Shown here: piece after piece, positions 52,384 to 61,953 of the stretch
Layout: each line of letters opens with the position of its first letter
Position numbering within the stretch: the first letter of the stretch is position 1
Source: Streptomyces roseoverticillatus
GTDB lineage: Bacteria > Actinomycetota > Actinomycetes > Streptomycetales > Streptomycetaceae
Assembly (NCBI RefSeq): GCF_000719265.1
Contig: NZ_JOFL01000003.1
Location: 124,001 to 188,000, forward strand
Direction of reading: 5' to 3'
Length of the DNA: 64,000 nt
The notes under the pieces: model-generated
Told to the model about the DNA's origin: nothing
What the model saw: the letters and a program-made list of their open reading frames with translations, nothing else
Database searches by the model: none
Made by a program: the position numbers and the translations under genes

Positions 52384-53705
52384 CCGCCCCCGGCACGGAT
52401 CCCGGCGTCCTCCGCCGGCGCGCCACGGACGCCCTGCTCCGCGCTCGTGCGCGCACCCGGCTCCTCACCGGCTGCGTCGACGACCACGATCTGACCGCGC
52501 AGCACTCGCCCCTGATGTCGCCGCTCGTGTGGGACCTGGCGCACATCGGCAACCAGGAGGAGCAGTGGCTGCTGCGCGCCGTGGGCGGGCACGAGGCGCT
52601 GCGCCCGGAGCTCGACCCGCTGTACGACGCGTTCCAGCACCCGAGAGCCGCGCGGCCGGCGCTGCCGCTGCTGCGGCCCGCCGAGGCCCGCGCCTACGCC
52701 GCGGACGTCCGCGGCCGGGTGCTGGACGTGCTGGACGCCGTCCCGTTCGAGGGCCGTCCGCTGGTCGAGTCCGGCTTCGCGTTCGGCATGATCGCCCAGC
52801 ACGAGCAGCAGCACGACGAGACCATGCTGATCACCCATCAGCTGCGGCGGGGGGCGGCGGCGCTCGGCGCCCCCGAGCCGCCGCCCGCCGCGCCGGACGC
52901 CGGGCTCCTGCCGTCCGAAGTGCTCGTCGAGGGCGGCCCGTTCACGATGGGCACGTCGACGGAGCCGTGGGCGCTGGACAACGAGCGGCCCGCCCACCAC
53001 CGCTTCGTGCCGTCGTTCTTCATCGACACGCTGCCGGTGAGCAACGGCGCTTACCTGCGCTTCGTCGAAGACGGCGGCTACGGCGACGCCCGCTGGTGGC
53101 ACCCGGAGGGGTGGCGGCAGGTCCGGGCGCACAAGCTGGCGGCCCCGCTGTTCTGGCGGCGCTCGGGCTCGCGCTGGCTGCGGCGGCGCTTCGGCGCCGT
53201 CGAGCCCGTGCCGCCCGGCGAGCCGGTCCTGCACGTCAGCTGGTACGAGGCCGCGGCGTACGCCGCGTGGGCGGGGCGGCGGCTGCCCACCGAGGCCGAG
53301 TGGGAGAAGGCCGCCCGGCACGACCCCGCCTCGGGCAGATCCCTGCGCTATCCGTGGGGCGACGCCGACCCGGCGCCCGAGCACGCCAACCTCGGCCAGC
53401 GGCACCTGCGGCCGGCGCCGGTGGGGGCGTATCCGGAGGGTGCCTCGCCGCTGGGCGTACGGCAGCTGATCGGCGACGTGTGGGAGTGGACGTCCAGCGA
53501 CTTCCTGCCCTACCCGGGGTTCCGGGCCTTTCCCTACCGGGAGTACTCGGAGGTCTTCTTCGGCAGCGCCCACAAGGTGCTGCGCGGGGGGTCCTTCGCC
53601 GTCGACCCGGTCGCCTGCCGGGGCACGTTCCGCAACTGGGACCTCCCGGTCCGCCGGCAGATCTTCGCCGGTTTCCGCACCGCGCGCGACGCCGAGCCCG
53701 CCTGA
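52380..53705 (+). CDS. egtB: EgtB, ergothioneine sulfoxide synthase
   Basis: A 441-residue non-heme iron enzyme that couples gamma-glutamylcysteine to trimethylhistidine (hercynine) with oxygen. An N-terminal DinB-like bundle supplies the three iron ligands: His55 (WDLAHIGNQEEQW) and His141/His145 (AQHEQQHDE), in line with the mycobacterial enzyme. The C-terminal FGE-sulfatase domain has GGPFTMGTS, LPTEAEWEKAARHDP and GDVWEWTSSDFLPYPGF. ATG overlaps the egtA stop; its own stop shares one base with egtC. Confidence 0.95.
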   Translation: MTAPGTDPGVLRRRATDALLRARARTRLLTGCVDDHDLTAQHSPLMSPLVWDLAHIGNQEEQWLLRAVGGHEALRPELDPLYDAFQHPRAARPALPLLRPAEARAYAADVRGRVLDVLDAVPFEGRPLVESGFAFGMIAQHEQQHDETMLITHQLRRGAAALGAPEPPPAAPDAGLLPSEVLVEGGPFTMGTSTEPWALDNERPAHHRFVPSFFIDTLPVSNGAYLRFVEDGGYGDARWWHPEGWRQVRAHKLAAPLFWRRSGSRWLRRRFGAVEPVPPGEPVLHVSWYEAAAYAAWAGRRLPTEAEWEKAARHDPASGRSLRYPWGDADPAPEHANLGQRHLRPAPVGAYPEGASPLGVRQLIGDVWEWTSSDFLPYPGFRAFPYREYSEVFFGSAHKVLRGGSFAVDPVACRGTFRNWDLPVRRQIFAGFRTARDAEPA

Positions 53706-54460
53706 TGTGCCGTCATATCGCGGTCCTGGGGCCCGCGGAGCCGATCGGCGCGAGCGTCGCGGACCCGCCGCACTCCGTCGTGCGCCAGTCCTGGGCGCCG
53801 CGCATGCAGCGCCACGGCACGGTCAACGCGGACGGCTTCGGCGTCGGCTGGTACGCGGACGGCGACCCGGTCCCCGCGCGCTACCGGCGCGCCGGGCCCA
53901 TCTGGGCCGACCTGTCGTTCGCCGACCTCGCCCGCGTCGTCCGCACCCGCGCCCTCCTCGCGGCCGTACGGGACGCCACCGGCGCGGGTGCGGACGGCGA
54001 GGCCGCCGCCGCGCCGTTCGCCGCCGGGCCCTGGCTGTTCAGCCACAACGGCGCGGTCTCCGGCTGGCCGGGCAGCGCCGCGCCACTGGCCGCCCTGCTG
54101 CCCGCCGAGGTGCTGCTGCGGCTCGCGGCGCGCTGCGACGCCGCTTTCGTGTGGGCGCTCGTCGAGCACCGGCTGCGCGGCGGCGACGCGCCCGGCGGCG
54201 CCCTGGCCGACACGGTCGCCGAGCTCGCCGAAGCCGCGCCCGGCTCGCGGCTGAACCTGCTGCTCACGGACGGCACCTCGATCGCCGCCACCACCTGGGG
54301 CGACACGCTCTGGTACCTGGCGGACCCGGCCGGCCGCACCGCGGTCGCCTCCGAGCCCTACGACGACGACCCCCGCTGGACTTCAGTCCCCGACCGCACC
54401 CTGCTCACCGCGACCCGCACCGCCGTCACCCTGACACCGCTCAAGGAGCCCTGCCCGTGA
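53705..54460 (+). CDS. egtC: EgtC, gamma-glutamyl hydrolase (amidohydrolase)
   Basis: A 251-residue Ntn-hydrolase of the glutamine amidotransferase class II type that removes the glutamate from the EgtB product. The N-terminal nucleophile Cys2 (MCRHIAVLG) is exposed once Met1 is removed; RHGTVNADGFGVGWYAD and FSHNGAVSGWPG are family hallmarks. One-base overlap with egtB, four-base overlap with egtD. Confidence 0.93.
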   Translation: MCRHIAVLGPAEPIGASVADPPHSVVRQSWAPRMQRHGTVNADGFGVGWYADGDPVPARYRRAGPIWADLSFADLARVVRTRALLAAVRDATGAGADGEAAAAPFAAGPWLFSHNGAVSGWPGSAAPLAALLPAEVLLRLAARCDAAFVWALVEHRLRGGDAPGGALADTVAELAEAAPGSRLNLLLTDGTSIAATTWGDTLWYLADPAGRTAVASEPYDDDPRWTSVPDRTLLTATRTAVTLTPLKEPCP

Positions 54461-55449
54461 GCCCGTTCGCCCTGACCCGCACCCTCCCCGCCGACGCGAC
54501 CGCGGCCGCCCTGCGCGCCGACGTCGCCACGGGCCTGACCCGCACCCCCAAGGAGCTCCCGCCGAAGTGGTTCTACGACGCGCGCGGCAGCGAGCTGTTC
54601 GACGAGATCACGCGGCTGCCCGAGTACTACCCGACGCGCGCCGAGCGCGAGATCATCATCGCCCGCGCGGACGAGATCGCCGCGGCCACCGGAGCCCGTA
54701 CCCTCGTGGAGCTCGGCTCGGGCTCCTCCGACAAGACCCGCCATCTCCTCAGCGCCCTGGCCGCCCGCAACTCCCTCGGCCACTACGTGCCCGTCGACGT
54801 CAGCGAGAGCGCCCTGACCGGCGCGGCCGAGGGCCTGCTGGCCGACCACCCGGGGCTCACGGTGCACGCCCTCGTCGCCGACTTCCAGTACGGCCTGCAC
54901 CTGCCCGCCACCCCCGCGCCCCGTCTGCTCGCCTTCCTCGGCGGCACCATCGGCAACCTCCGTCCGAAGGAACGATCCGCCTTCTTCGCCGCCGTCCGCG
55001 CCGGACTGGCCCCCGGCGACGCCCTGCTCCTGGGCACGGACCTGGTCAAGGACGAGGGGACGCTGGTACGGGCCTACGACGACGCGGCGGGCGTGACCGC
55101 CGCCTTCAACAAGAACGTCCTCACCGTCATCAACCGCGAGCTGGAGGCCGACTTCGACCCGGACGACTTCGACCACGTCGCCCTGTGGGACGCGCGGGAG
55201 GAGTGGATCGAGATGCGGCTGCGGGCCCGCGGCGCCCTCGTAGCGAAGATCCCCGCGCTCGACCTGGCCGTCCACTTCGCCGCGAGAGAGGAACTGCGCA
55301 CGGAGATCTCCGCCAAGTTCCGCGAGCCGGGGGTACGGGCCGAGCTGGCGGCGGCCGGGCTGGAGACCACGCACTGGTGGACGGACGAGGAAGGGCGGTT
55401 CGCGCTGTCGCTGTCGGTGCCCGTGCCGGTGCCGGGGCGCGCCGGTTAG
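54457..55449 (+). CDS. egtD: EgtD, histidine N-alpha-methyltransferase
   Basis: This 330-residue SAM methyltransferase trimethylates histidine to hercynine, the first step of the pathway. Family blocks are KELPPKWFYDARGSELFDEI, LPEYYPTRAEREII, SAM-binding LVELGSGSSDKTRHLL, LAFLGGTIGNLRP and FNKNVLTVINRELEADFD. The PLP lyase egtE, needed for the last C-S cleavage, is not downstream, so it must be elsewhere. Confidence 0.95.
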   Translation: MSPFALTRTLPADATAAALRADVATGLTRTPKELPPKWFYDARGSELFDEITRLPEYYPTRAEREIIIARADEIAAATGARTLVELGSGSSDKTRHLLSALAARNSLGHYVPVDVSESALTGAAEGLLADHPGLTVHALVADFQYGLHLPATPAPRLLAFLGGTIGNLRPKERSAFFAAVRAGLAPGDALLLGTDLVKDEGTLVRAYDDAAGVTAAFNKNVLTVINRELEADFDPDDFDHVALWDAREEWIEMRLRARGALVAKIPALDLAVHFAAREELRTEISAKFREPGVRAELAAAGLETTHWWTDEEGRFALSLSVPVPVPGRAG

Positions 55450-55452
55450 CCT
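55447..55452 (+). promoter_or_regulatory. -10 element of Usp gene (leaderless geometry)
   Basis: TAGCCT lies six bases before the GTG at 55459 and includes the tail of the egtD stop codon (TAG at 55447-55449). Confidence 0.4.
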
Positions 55453-55458
55453 CGCCGT

Positions 55459-55944
55459 GTGAAGGATGAGGTGAACGAACCGCAGAACAGAGGCCTGCCG
55501 GCCGGCTTCGAACGCGGAACGGACGGGCCGAAGGTGATCGTCGCCGGCGTCGACGGCTCCGACACGTCCTGGCGTGCCGCCGCCTACGCCGCCGGCCTGG
55601 CCCGCCGTCAGCACGCGCTGCTCGCCGTCGTCTACGTGCAGCCGCTGCTGACGGGCGGCGCGGCGCTCGGCGCGCCGGTGGCGGAAGTGACGGAGGAGGT
55701 CGCCGAGGAGCTCCTCGCCGAGATCCGCGACGCGGCGGAACGGCTGCGCGGCGGGCCGGGGGTCCGCTGGGAGTTCCACACCTTCCGCGGCGACCCCTAC
55801 CAGGGCCTGGTCCAGGCCGCCGACGACCTCAAGGCGGACGCGGTGGTCGTCGGCGCCTCGAAGCACGCCGGCCACCGCATCGTCGGCTCGGTCGCGGTGC
55901 GCCTGGTGAAGGCGGGCCGCTGGCCCGTGACCGTGGTGCCGTAG
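55459..55944 (+). CDS. Universal stress protein (UspA family)
   Basis: A 161-residue single-domain Usp. VIVAGVDGSDTSWRAAAYAA opens the fold and the ATP-binding loop GASKHAGHRIVGSVAVRLVK is intact, so it is probably the nucleotide-binding type. It starts nine bases after egtD but has its own leaderless-type -10. Usp proteins respond to stress; a link to redox balance through the neighbouring ergothioneine operon is only suggestive. Confidence 0.88.
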   Translation: MKDEVNEPQNRGLPAGFERGTDGPKVIVAGVDGSDTSWRAAAYAAGLARRQHALLAVVYVQPLLTGGAALGAPVAEVTEEVAEELLAEIRDAAERLRGGPGVRWEFHTFRGDPYQGLVQAADDLKADAVVVGASKHAGHRIVGSVAVRLVKAGRWPVTVVP

Positions 55945-56154
55945 CGGACGGCGGGGGTGTCCCGGGACGTCGTTCCCGGGGCCTCCCCGTCCTCGGCGAG
56001 TCCGGGAAGCTCCTGGCGGTCCGCACGGCGGGCCCGTCCGCGCCGCCCGCGTCCGGGTCCGCGCCCGGCGTCCTCGCGGAGCGCACGGTGGTCAGGCTGC
56101 GGTGAGCCGGGCGTACGCGCTCGCCTCGCGCACGGGCGCGGGGTGCGCCACGGT

Positions 56155-56194
56155 GGTGGTGACCGCACCGCTTCGGTGGTGACCGCACCGCTTC
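56155..56194. repeat. Perfect 20-bp tandem repeat upstream of dodecin
   Basis: GGTGGTGACCGCACCGCTTC occurs twice back to back in the 273-base gap before the dodecin gene, ending 24 bases upstream of its ATG. Each unit contains GGTG..CACC arms. The rest of the gap shows no other clear signal. Confidence 0.85.
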
Positions 56195-56217
56195 CACCCG
56201 CACCTGGAGCAGCGCCC

Positions 56218-56433
56218 ATGACGCACCACACCTACCGCGTGACCGAGATCGTCGGCTCCTCCCCGGACGGCGTCGACCAGGCCGTCCGCAACGGACTCGC
56301 CCGCGCCTCCCAGACCCTGCGCAACCTCGACTGGTTCGAGGTCACGCAGATCAGGGGCCATTTGGTGGACGGCGCGATCGGGCACTACCAGGTGGGCCTG
56401 AAGGTCGGTTTCCGCCTGGACGACGGCGACTGA
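56218..56433 (+). CDS. Dodecin
   Basis: A 71-residue flavin-storage protein that forms dodecamers. The whole family pattern is present: HTYRVTEIVGSSPDGVDQAV, GLARASQTLRNLDWFEV, RGHLVDGAIGHYQVGLKVGF. ATG at 56218 has GGAG ten bases upstream. Dodecins bind FMN or riboflavin and buffer free flavin. The 20-bp tandem repeat upstream could bear on its control. Confidence 0.92.
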   Translation: MTHHTYRVTEIVGSSPDGVDQAVRNGLARASQTLRNLDWFEVTQIRGHLVDGAIGHYQVGLKVGFRLDDGD

Positions 56434-56454
56434 CCGGACGGCGGCTGACGGGCC

Positions 56455-57777
56455 CTACGCCTCCCACCCGGGCGTGCGGGCCACCTCGGGGCTCTCCGTG
56501 TCCAGGGGGACGGATCCGGCGCGGACGAGCCCCAGCTGGACGCCCTGGCGGGGCAGGACCGCGTCCAGGAGCCAGTCGGCGGCCACGCGCACGCGGTTGC
56601 CGGGCATGGCCGCCAGGTGGTAGCCGCGGGTGACGGCACTGGCCACGGGTCCGGACAGCGGGACGTGCAGCGGGTCGGCCGCGGCCTGGACGCCGCCGAG
56701 GTCGACGGTGAAGCCCAGGTCGCGGTGGCGGTACGGGCGGCGCTCGCCGCACCCGAAGGAGGCGGCGATGTTGCGGCCGGCGGTCCGGCCCTGCCGCTGG
56801 GCGTGCTGGGCGGTCATGGGGGTGTGCTCGCCGGGCCGCGTGAGGTCGGGCACGGCCGCGGCGTCGCCGCAGGCGAGGACCTCCGGCCGGCCGGGCACGG
56901 CCAGGTACTCGTCCACGCACAGCCGCCCCTGCTCCGTGGGCAGGCCGAGGCCGGCGACCAGCGGGTCCGGGCGGACGCCCACGCACCAGACGAGGGAGCG
57001 CGTGGGGACGAACTCGCCGTCGTCCAGGTGCACGCCCTCGCGCGTGGCCTCTTTGACGGACGTGCGCGTACGGATCTCCACGCCGCGGCGGCGGAGCACG
57101 CGGTCCGCGGTGCGCGACAGGCGCTCGTCCAGGCCGGGGAGGAGGCGCGGGGCCAGGTCGAGCAGGAGCCAGCGGGGGCGGGCGCCCGCCGCGCGCAGAA
57201 CGCTGTTGCGGCGCACGAGGGAATCCGTGAAGAGCACGCCGTGCGCGGCCACTTCGGTGCCGGTGTAGCCCGCGCCGGCGACCACGAAGGTCAGCCGGGC
57301 GGCACACTCGTCCGCGGAGGCCGCGGAGGCGGCCAGCTCGGTCTGGCGCACGACGTGGTCGCGCAGGTAGAGGGCCTCGGGCAGGCCGCGGAAGCCATGG
57401 GCGCGCTCGGCGACGCCGGGCACGGGCAGCAGCTTGTTGACGCTGCCCACGGTCAGCAGGAGCCGGTCGTAGCGCAGGGACCCGCGGTCGCCCTCGGGGC
57501 CGGTGTACCCGACGCGCCGCCCGTCGAGGTCGACCGTGTCCACCTGCCCGAGGACCAGCCGCACGCGCGGCAGCGTCCCGGTCAGGGACACCGTCACCCT
57601 GCGCGGTTCGAGGAGGCCCGCCGCGACCTCGGGGAGGAGGGGCAGGTAGAGGAAGTGGTCGTGCGGGTTGACGAGCACGATCTCGGCGGCGCCGCGCGCC
57701 CTGCGGGACAGCTCGCGGGCGGCCTGGTAGCCGGCGAATCCGGCTCCGACGATCACGATCCGGGGTCGGCTGTTCAC
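56455..57777 (-). CDS. Type II NADH dehydrogenase-like FAD oxidoreductase
   Basis: A 440-residue two-dinucleotide-fold flavoprotein. FAD motif IVIVGAGFAGYQAARELSRR, NAD motif FVVAGAGYTGTEVAAHG, and the second FAD contact ACGDAAAVPD are present, as are the NDH-2 block HDHFLYLPLLPEVAAGLLEP and the C-terminal amphipathic part that binds the membrane. NDH-2 passes electrons from NADH to quinone without pumping protons. GTG at 57777 is chosen because GGAGG lies five bases upstream; the frame runs further without support. Confidence 0.88.
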   Translation of the reverse strand: MNSRPRIVIVGAGFAGYQAARELSRRARGAAEIVLVNPHDHFLYLPLLPEVAAGLLEPRRVTVSLTGTLPRVRLVLGQVDTVDLDGRRVGYTGPEGDRGSLRYDRLLLTVGSVNKLLPVPGVAERAHGFRGLPEALYLRDHVVRQTELAASAASADECAARLTFVVAGAGYTGTEVAAHGVLFTDSLVRRNSVLRAAGARPRWLLLDLAPRLLPGLDERLSRTADRVLRRRGVEIRTRTSVKEATREGVHLDDGEFVPTRSLVWCVGVRPDPLVAGLGLPTEQGRLCVDEYLAVPGRPEVLACGDAAAVPDLTRPGEHTPMTAQHAQRQGRTAGRNIAASFGCGERRPYRHRDLGFTVDLGGVQAAADPLHVPLSGPVASAVTRGYHLAAMPGNRVRVAADWLLDAVLPRQGVQLGLVRAGSVPLDTESPEVARTPGWEA

Positions 57778-58045
57778 GACCGCCTCCTGGGTTCCGGTTG
57801 CGTGGGTTCTCCGGTGGTCCGCGTTCTCCGGGTGTCCGCCGGGCAGCGGTCCAAACGGGACCGGCCGGATGCCGGGGCCTCCGGACGCAGTGACCGGCCC
57901 GGCAGCAAGTCGCTTATTCCGGTCGTATACGGAACTGCACGATTGTGCAGTGGTTCGCGGCCCGACGCTCCCGGGCGCGGCCCGCCGGGCAAGCACTGGA
58001 CAGGCCCTTGGACGGGCACGGGACGAGCGAGGGGCCGGGCATACC

Positions 58046-58747
58046 GTGGTGAGCGACGAATACATCAGTTGGCGCAATCATTTCCTGCTGCTCCTCGACC
58101 GCATCCCGACGCCGATCGCGGTCTGCCGGCCGGACGGCGAGGTCACGGTCGCGAACCCGGCCATGGCCGCCGAGTGGGGCACGTCCCCGGGCCGGCTGCG
58201 CGGCCGGAACCTGCACGAGCTGTTCCGGCCCCGGCTGCCGGGCCGGCTCGACCGGCACATCGAGGCGCTGCGCCTCGGCCGCCGCCCGCGTCACCCGATC
58301 GAGGTGCGCTGGCTGGCGGGCGCGGGCGGCGTCGAGCGGGAGGGCGAGCTGCTCGTGGACCCGGTCGGCGACGGCTTCCCGCCGAGCCCGATGCTGCTCG
58401 CGGTGCTGCGGGTGCGGGCCGCCGCCGAGACGGTCCCCCGGCCGGCGGAGCCGGTGGCCGAGGTCAGCGTGGTGGAGGGGCACATCCTGGCCCTGGCCGC
58501 CGCGGGGGCGACGACGGCCGCCATCGGCAAGGCGGTCGGGCTGACCGTGGACGGGGTCAACTACCACCTGACCCGGCTCACCCGGCGCTGGCGGGTGCCC
58601 AACCGCACGGCGCTGGTGGCGAAGGCGTACGTCCTCGGGGTGCTCTCGACGCGCGAGTGGCCGCCCGCCCCGTTCCCTCAGCGCACGCGGGGCGGCGCGT
58701 GCCGCAGCACGCAGTCGCCGCACATCCCGCCCGGCAGCACGCGGTAG
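58046..58747 (+). CDS. PAS-HTH transcriptional regulator
   Basis: A 233-residue regulator. Residues about 8-125 form a PAS domain (LLLLDRIPTPIAVCRPDGEV, ANPAMAAEWGTSPGRLRGRN) and about 145-195 a LuxR-like helix-turn-helix (ILALAAAGATTAAIGKAVGL, TVDGVNYHLTRLTRRWRVPN). PAS-LuxR regulators in Streptomyces often control secondary metabolism; no such cluster is in view. Two GTGs (58046 and 58049) are possible starts. The last 70 bases overlap the convergent FhuF-like gene. Confidence 0.82.
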   Translation: MVSDEYISWRNHFLLLLDRIPTPIAVCRPDGEVTVANPAMAAEWGTSPGRLRGRNLHELFRPRLPGRLDRHIEALRLGRRPRHPIEVRWLAGAGGVEREGELLVDPVGDGFPPSPMLLAVLRVRAAAETVPRPAEPVAEVSVVEGHILALAAAGATTAAIGKAVGLTVDGVNYHLTRLTRRWRVPNRTALVAKAYVLGVLSTREWPPAPFPQRTRGGACRSTQSPHIPPGSTR

Positions 58748-59400
58748 TAGAGGCAGCAGGTGCCGCGGACGAAGGACGGCGCGGCGTGCGGCGGGCCGCC
58801 CGCCGTGAGGGTGCCGGTGCCACGCAGGAGCGGGTCGCCGAGGACGGCGCGGGCGAGTGCGGTCGCGCGGGCCGCGTCCTCCGGCCGGCCCTGGTCGCGG
58901 CACCAGGTGTGCAGCACGCGCAGGGAGCCGGCGAGCGAGGACGCGGCGTTGCCCCACAGCAGGCGGCCGGAGATCGCGACGACCGTGCGCGTGGTGCGGT
59001 GCAGGCCGGCCAGGGGGCCGTGCAGGACGTGCTCGCGGATCAGGTCCGCGAGCCCGCCGTCCGCGGGGTGCGGCAGGGCAACGGGCCCGGGCAGCCACAG
59101 GTCGTCCGGCGCGGTGCGGGCCGGGTGCCAGAACAGCCGGTCACCGGCGAGGTCGGGGACCTCGCCGGTGAGGACCGCCGAGCCCAGGGCGACCGACAGG
59201 AGCCGCCCCGCGATGCCCTGATAGGCGACGGACGCGGCCACGCGCCGGTCCTCCGTGCCCAGCCGCTCCGCGACGGTCTCCACCCGGGCCCGCACGGTCC
59301 GCTCGTCGAGCAGCGGCCCGTACTCCGCGGCGCCGGCGGGCGCCTCGCCGGTCCGCAGGGCGAAGAAGGGTCCCACGGATGCGAGTTCGGTCAGGCGCAT
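58678..59400 (-). CDS. FhuF-like [2Fe-2S] ferric-siderophore reductase
   Basis: A 240-residue protein with the FhuF C-terminal cluster motif: Cys215-Cys216 then Cys227 and Cys230 (CCLYYRVLPGGMCGDC). FhuF-type proteins reduce iron in imported ferric siderophores so it can be released. ATG at 59400 begins MRLTELASVGPFFALR. The C-terminal coding region, including the Cys motif, overlaps the 3' end of the convergent PAS-HTH gene by 70 bases. No siderophore transporter lies nearby. Confidence 0.87.
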   Translation of the reverse strand: MRLTELASVGPFFALRTGEAPAGAAEYGPLLDERTVRARVETVAERLGTEDRRVAASVAYQGIAGRLLSVALGSAVLTGEVPDLAGDRLFWHPARTAPDDLWLPGPVALPHPADGGLADLIREHVLHGPLAGLHRTTRTVVAISGRLLWGNAASSLAGSLRVLHTWCRDQGRPEDAARATALARAVLGDPLLRGTGTLTAGGPPHAAPSFVRGTCCLYYRVLPGGMCGDCVLRHAPPRVR

Positions 59401-59477
59401 GAGGCGATGATCCCATTCCGCCGGGCGGGGACATAAACTCGGCACCGATCCCTGCCGGCGCGCCCCCGGAGTTCCTC

Positions 59478-61871
59478 ATGCACGACCCCTACGTCCGGGT
59501 GCGCGGTGCCCGCGAGCACAACCTCAAGTCCGTCGACGTCGACATCCCCCGCGACGCGCTCGTCGTCTTCGCCGGGGTCTCCGGTTCCGGCAAGAGCAGC
59601 CTCGCCTTCGGCACCGTCTACGCCGAGGCCCAGCGCCGCTACTTCGAATCCGTGGCCCCGTACGCGCGCCGGCTGATCCACCAGGTGGGCGCACCCAGGG
59701 TCGAGGAGATCACCGGGCTGCCGCCGGCCGTGGCCCTGGAGCAGCGCCGCTCCGCGCCCACCTCGCGCTCCTCCGTCGGCACGGTCACCACGCTGTCGAA
59801 CTCCCTGCGCATGCTGTTCTCCCGCGCGGGCGACTACCCCGAGGGCGCCGCGCGCCTCGATTCCGACGCGTTCTCGCCGAACACCGCCGCCGGCGCCTGC
59901 CCGGAGTGCCACGGCCTCGGCCTGGTGCACCGGGTCACCGAGGATTCCCTCGTCCCCGACCCCTCGCTGTCCATCCGCGAGGGCGCGATCGCCGCCTGGC
60001 CCGGCGCCTGGCAGGGCAAGAATCTCCGGGACATCCTCGACGCCCTCGGCCACGACGTCGACCGGCCCTGGCACGAGCTCCCGCAGGCCGACCGCGACTG
60101 GATCCTCTTCACCGACGAACAGCCGGTCGTCACCGTCCACCCCGTCCGCGACGCCGAGCGCATCCAACGCCCCTACCAGGGCACGTACATGAGCGCCCGC
60201 CGCTACGTCCTGCACACCGTCGCCGACTCCAAGAGCGCCTCGCTGCGCGCCCGCGCCGAGCGGCACCTGGTCAGCGCCGCGTGCCCGGCCTGCCACGGCA
60301 GGCGGCTGCGCCCGGAGGCGCTCGCCGTCACCTTCGCGGGGCAGGACATCGCCGCGCTCGCCGCCCTGCCGCTGTCCGCCCTCGCGGAGACGCTCCGGCC
60401 CGCCCTCGACGGCGACGGCGCCGCGGCCACCCTCGCCGGGGACCTCGTCGCCCGCATCGAGGTCCTCACGGAGCTCGGCCTCGGCTACCTCGCCATGGAC
60501 CGGCCCACCCCCACCCTGTCCGCGGGCGAGCTGCAGCGGCTGCGGCTCGCGACCCAGCTGCGGTCGGGCCTCTTCGGCGTCGTGTACGTCCTGGACGAGC
60601 CCTCGGCCGGCCTGCACCCCGCCGACAGCGCCGCGCTCCTGACCGTCCTCGACCGGCTCAAGGCCGCGGGCAACTCCCTCTTCCTCGTCGAGCACCACAT
60701 GGACGTCGTACGCCGGGCCGACTGGATCGTCGAGGTCGGCCCGGGTGCCGGGGAGCACGGCGGGCAGATCCTCTACAGCGGCCCGGTCGAGGGCCTCGCG
60801 GACGTCGGGGAATCCGCGACCCGCCGCTTCGTCTTCGCCGAGGAGAGCCCGGCGCCGCGCACGCCCCGCGAGCCCTCCGGCGCGGTGCGGCTGCGCGGCG
60901 TCACCCGGCACAATCTGCGCGGCCTCGACGCCGAGTTCCCGCTCGGCGTGTTCACCGCGGTCACCGGCGTGTCCGGCTCCGGCAAGTCCACGCTCGTCGG
61001 GCAGGTCCTGGCCGACGCCGTCGCCGCCCGCCTGGAGGGCCGCGGGCCGGAGTTCGCGGCCGAGGGCCTGGCCGCCGTCGACCGCCTGGTGCGCGTCGAC
61101 CAGAAGCCGATCGGGCGCACGCCGCGCTCCAACCTCGCCACGTACACCGGTCTCTTCGACGCCGTGCGCAAGGTCTTCGCCGCCACGGACGGCGCCCGCG
61201 AGCGCGGCTACACCGCGGGCCGGTTCTCCTTCAACGTCGCCGCCGGCCGCTGCGAGGCCTGCCAGGGCGAGGGCTTCATCGCCGTCGAACTGCTCTTCCT
61301 GCCCGGCTCGTACGCCCCGTGCGACGCGTGCGCAGGAGCGCGCTACAACCCGGAGACGCTGGAGATTACCTACCGGGGCGCGAACATCGCCGAAGTCCTC
61401 GGCATGACCGTCGACGCCGCCGCGGACTTCCTCGCCGGCGTACCCGCCGCGCGCCGCGGCCTGCGCACCCTCCAGGACGTCGGCCTCGGCTACCTGCGCC
61501 TGGGCCAGCCCGCCACCGAGCTCTCCGGCGGCGAGGCGCAGCGCATCAAACTCGCCACGGAGCTCCAGCGCACCCACCGCGGCCACACCCTCTACGTCCT
61601 GGACGAGCCCACCACCGGCCTGCACCCGGCCGACACCGAGCTGCTCATGCGCCAGCTGCACGGCCTGGTCGACGCCGGCAACACGGTCGTCGTGGTGGAG
61701 CACGACATGACGGTCGCCGCGGGCGCGGACCACGTCCTCGACCTCGGCCCCGGCGGCGGCGCCGCGGGCGGCCGTGTGGTGGCGGCCGGAACGCCACGGG
61801 AAGTGGCGGGGGCCGCGGGGAGCGTGACGGCACGCTATCTGGCGGAGGCGCTGGCCGGGGGCGGCAGCTGA
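59478..61871 (+). CDS. UvrA-like excinuclease ATPase (short paralogue)
   Basis: A 797-residue tandem ABC ATPase. First domain: Walker [21 protein letters not shown], zinc knuckles CPECHGLG and CPACHGRRL, signature [12 protein letters not shown]. Second domain: [26 protein letters not shown], signature [16 protein letters not shown]. It is about 150 residues shorter than UvrA, lacking part of the UvrB-binding/insertion region near the first zinc module, as in UvrA2/drug-resistance paralogues. It may act in damage tolerance or antibiotic self-resistance rather than core repair. ATG preceded by GGAG. Confidence 0.87.
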   Translation: MHDPYVRVRGAREHNLKSVDVDIPRDALVVFAGVSGSGKSSLAFGTVYAEAQRRYFESVAPYARRLIHQVGAPRVEEITGLPPAVALEQRRSAPTSRSSVGTVTTLSNSLRMLFSRAGDYPEGAARLDSDAFSPNTAAGACPECHGLGLVHRVTEDSLVPDPSLSIREGAIAAWPGAWQGKNLRDILDALGHDVDRPWHELPQADRDWILFTDEQPVVTVHPVRDAERIQRPYQGTYMSARRYVLHTVADSKSASLRARAERHLVSAACPACHGRRLRPEALAVTFAGQDIAALAALPLSALAETLRPALDGDGAAATLAGDLVARIEVLTELGLGYLAMDRPTPTLSAGELQRLRLATQLRSGLFGVVYVLDEPSAGLHPADSAALLTVLDRLKAAGNSLFLVEHHMDVVRRADWIVEVGPGAGEHGGQILYSGPVEGLADVGESATRRFVFAEESPAPRTPREPSGAVRLRGVTRHNLRGLDAEFPLGVFTAVTGVSGSGKSTLVGQVLADAVAARLEGRGPEFAAEGLAAVDRLVRVDQKPIGRTPRSNLATYTGLFDAVRKVFAATDGARERGYTAGRFSFNVAAGRCEACQGEGFIAVELLFLPGSYAPCDACAGARYNPETLEITYRGANIAEVLGMTVDAAADFLAGVPAARRGLRTLQDVGLGYLRLGQPATELSGGEAQRIKLATELQRTHRGHTLYVLDEPTTGLHPADTELLMRQLHGLVDAGNTVVVVEHDMTVAAGADHVLDLGPGGGAAGGRVVAAGTPREVAGAAGSVTARYLAEALAGGGS

Positions 61872-61947
61872 CTACGCGCCGCGCGCCGGAATCCGGAGCC
61901 GCAGCGCAGCGCCCACGCGCTCTGGACGCACCGCCCCCCTCCCCCAT

Positions 61948-61953
61948 TACGCT
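61948..61953 (+). promoter_or_regulatory. -10 element of FAD monooxygenase gene
   Basis: TACGCT lies six bases before the ATG at 61960. A GGAG within the spacer could alternatively act as Shine-Dalgarno of a longer transcript. Confidence 0.4.

Noticed and set aside
52838..53044. Possible small reverse gene within egtB
   Set aside because: No ribosome site and fully antisense to conserved egtB sequence.
59391..61733. A 780-codon reverse-strand open frame
   Set aside because: Antisense shadow of the UvrA paralogue, Gly/Val/Arg-rich without motifs.
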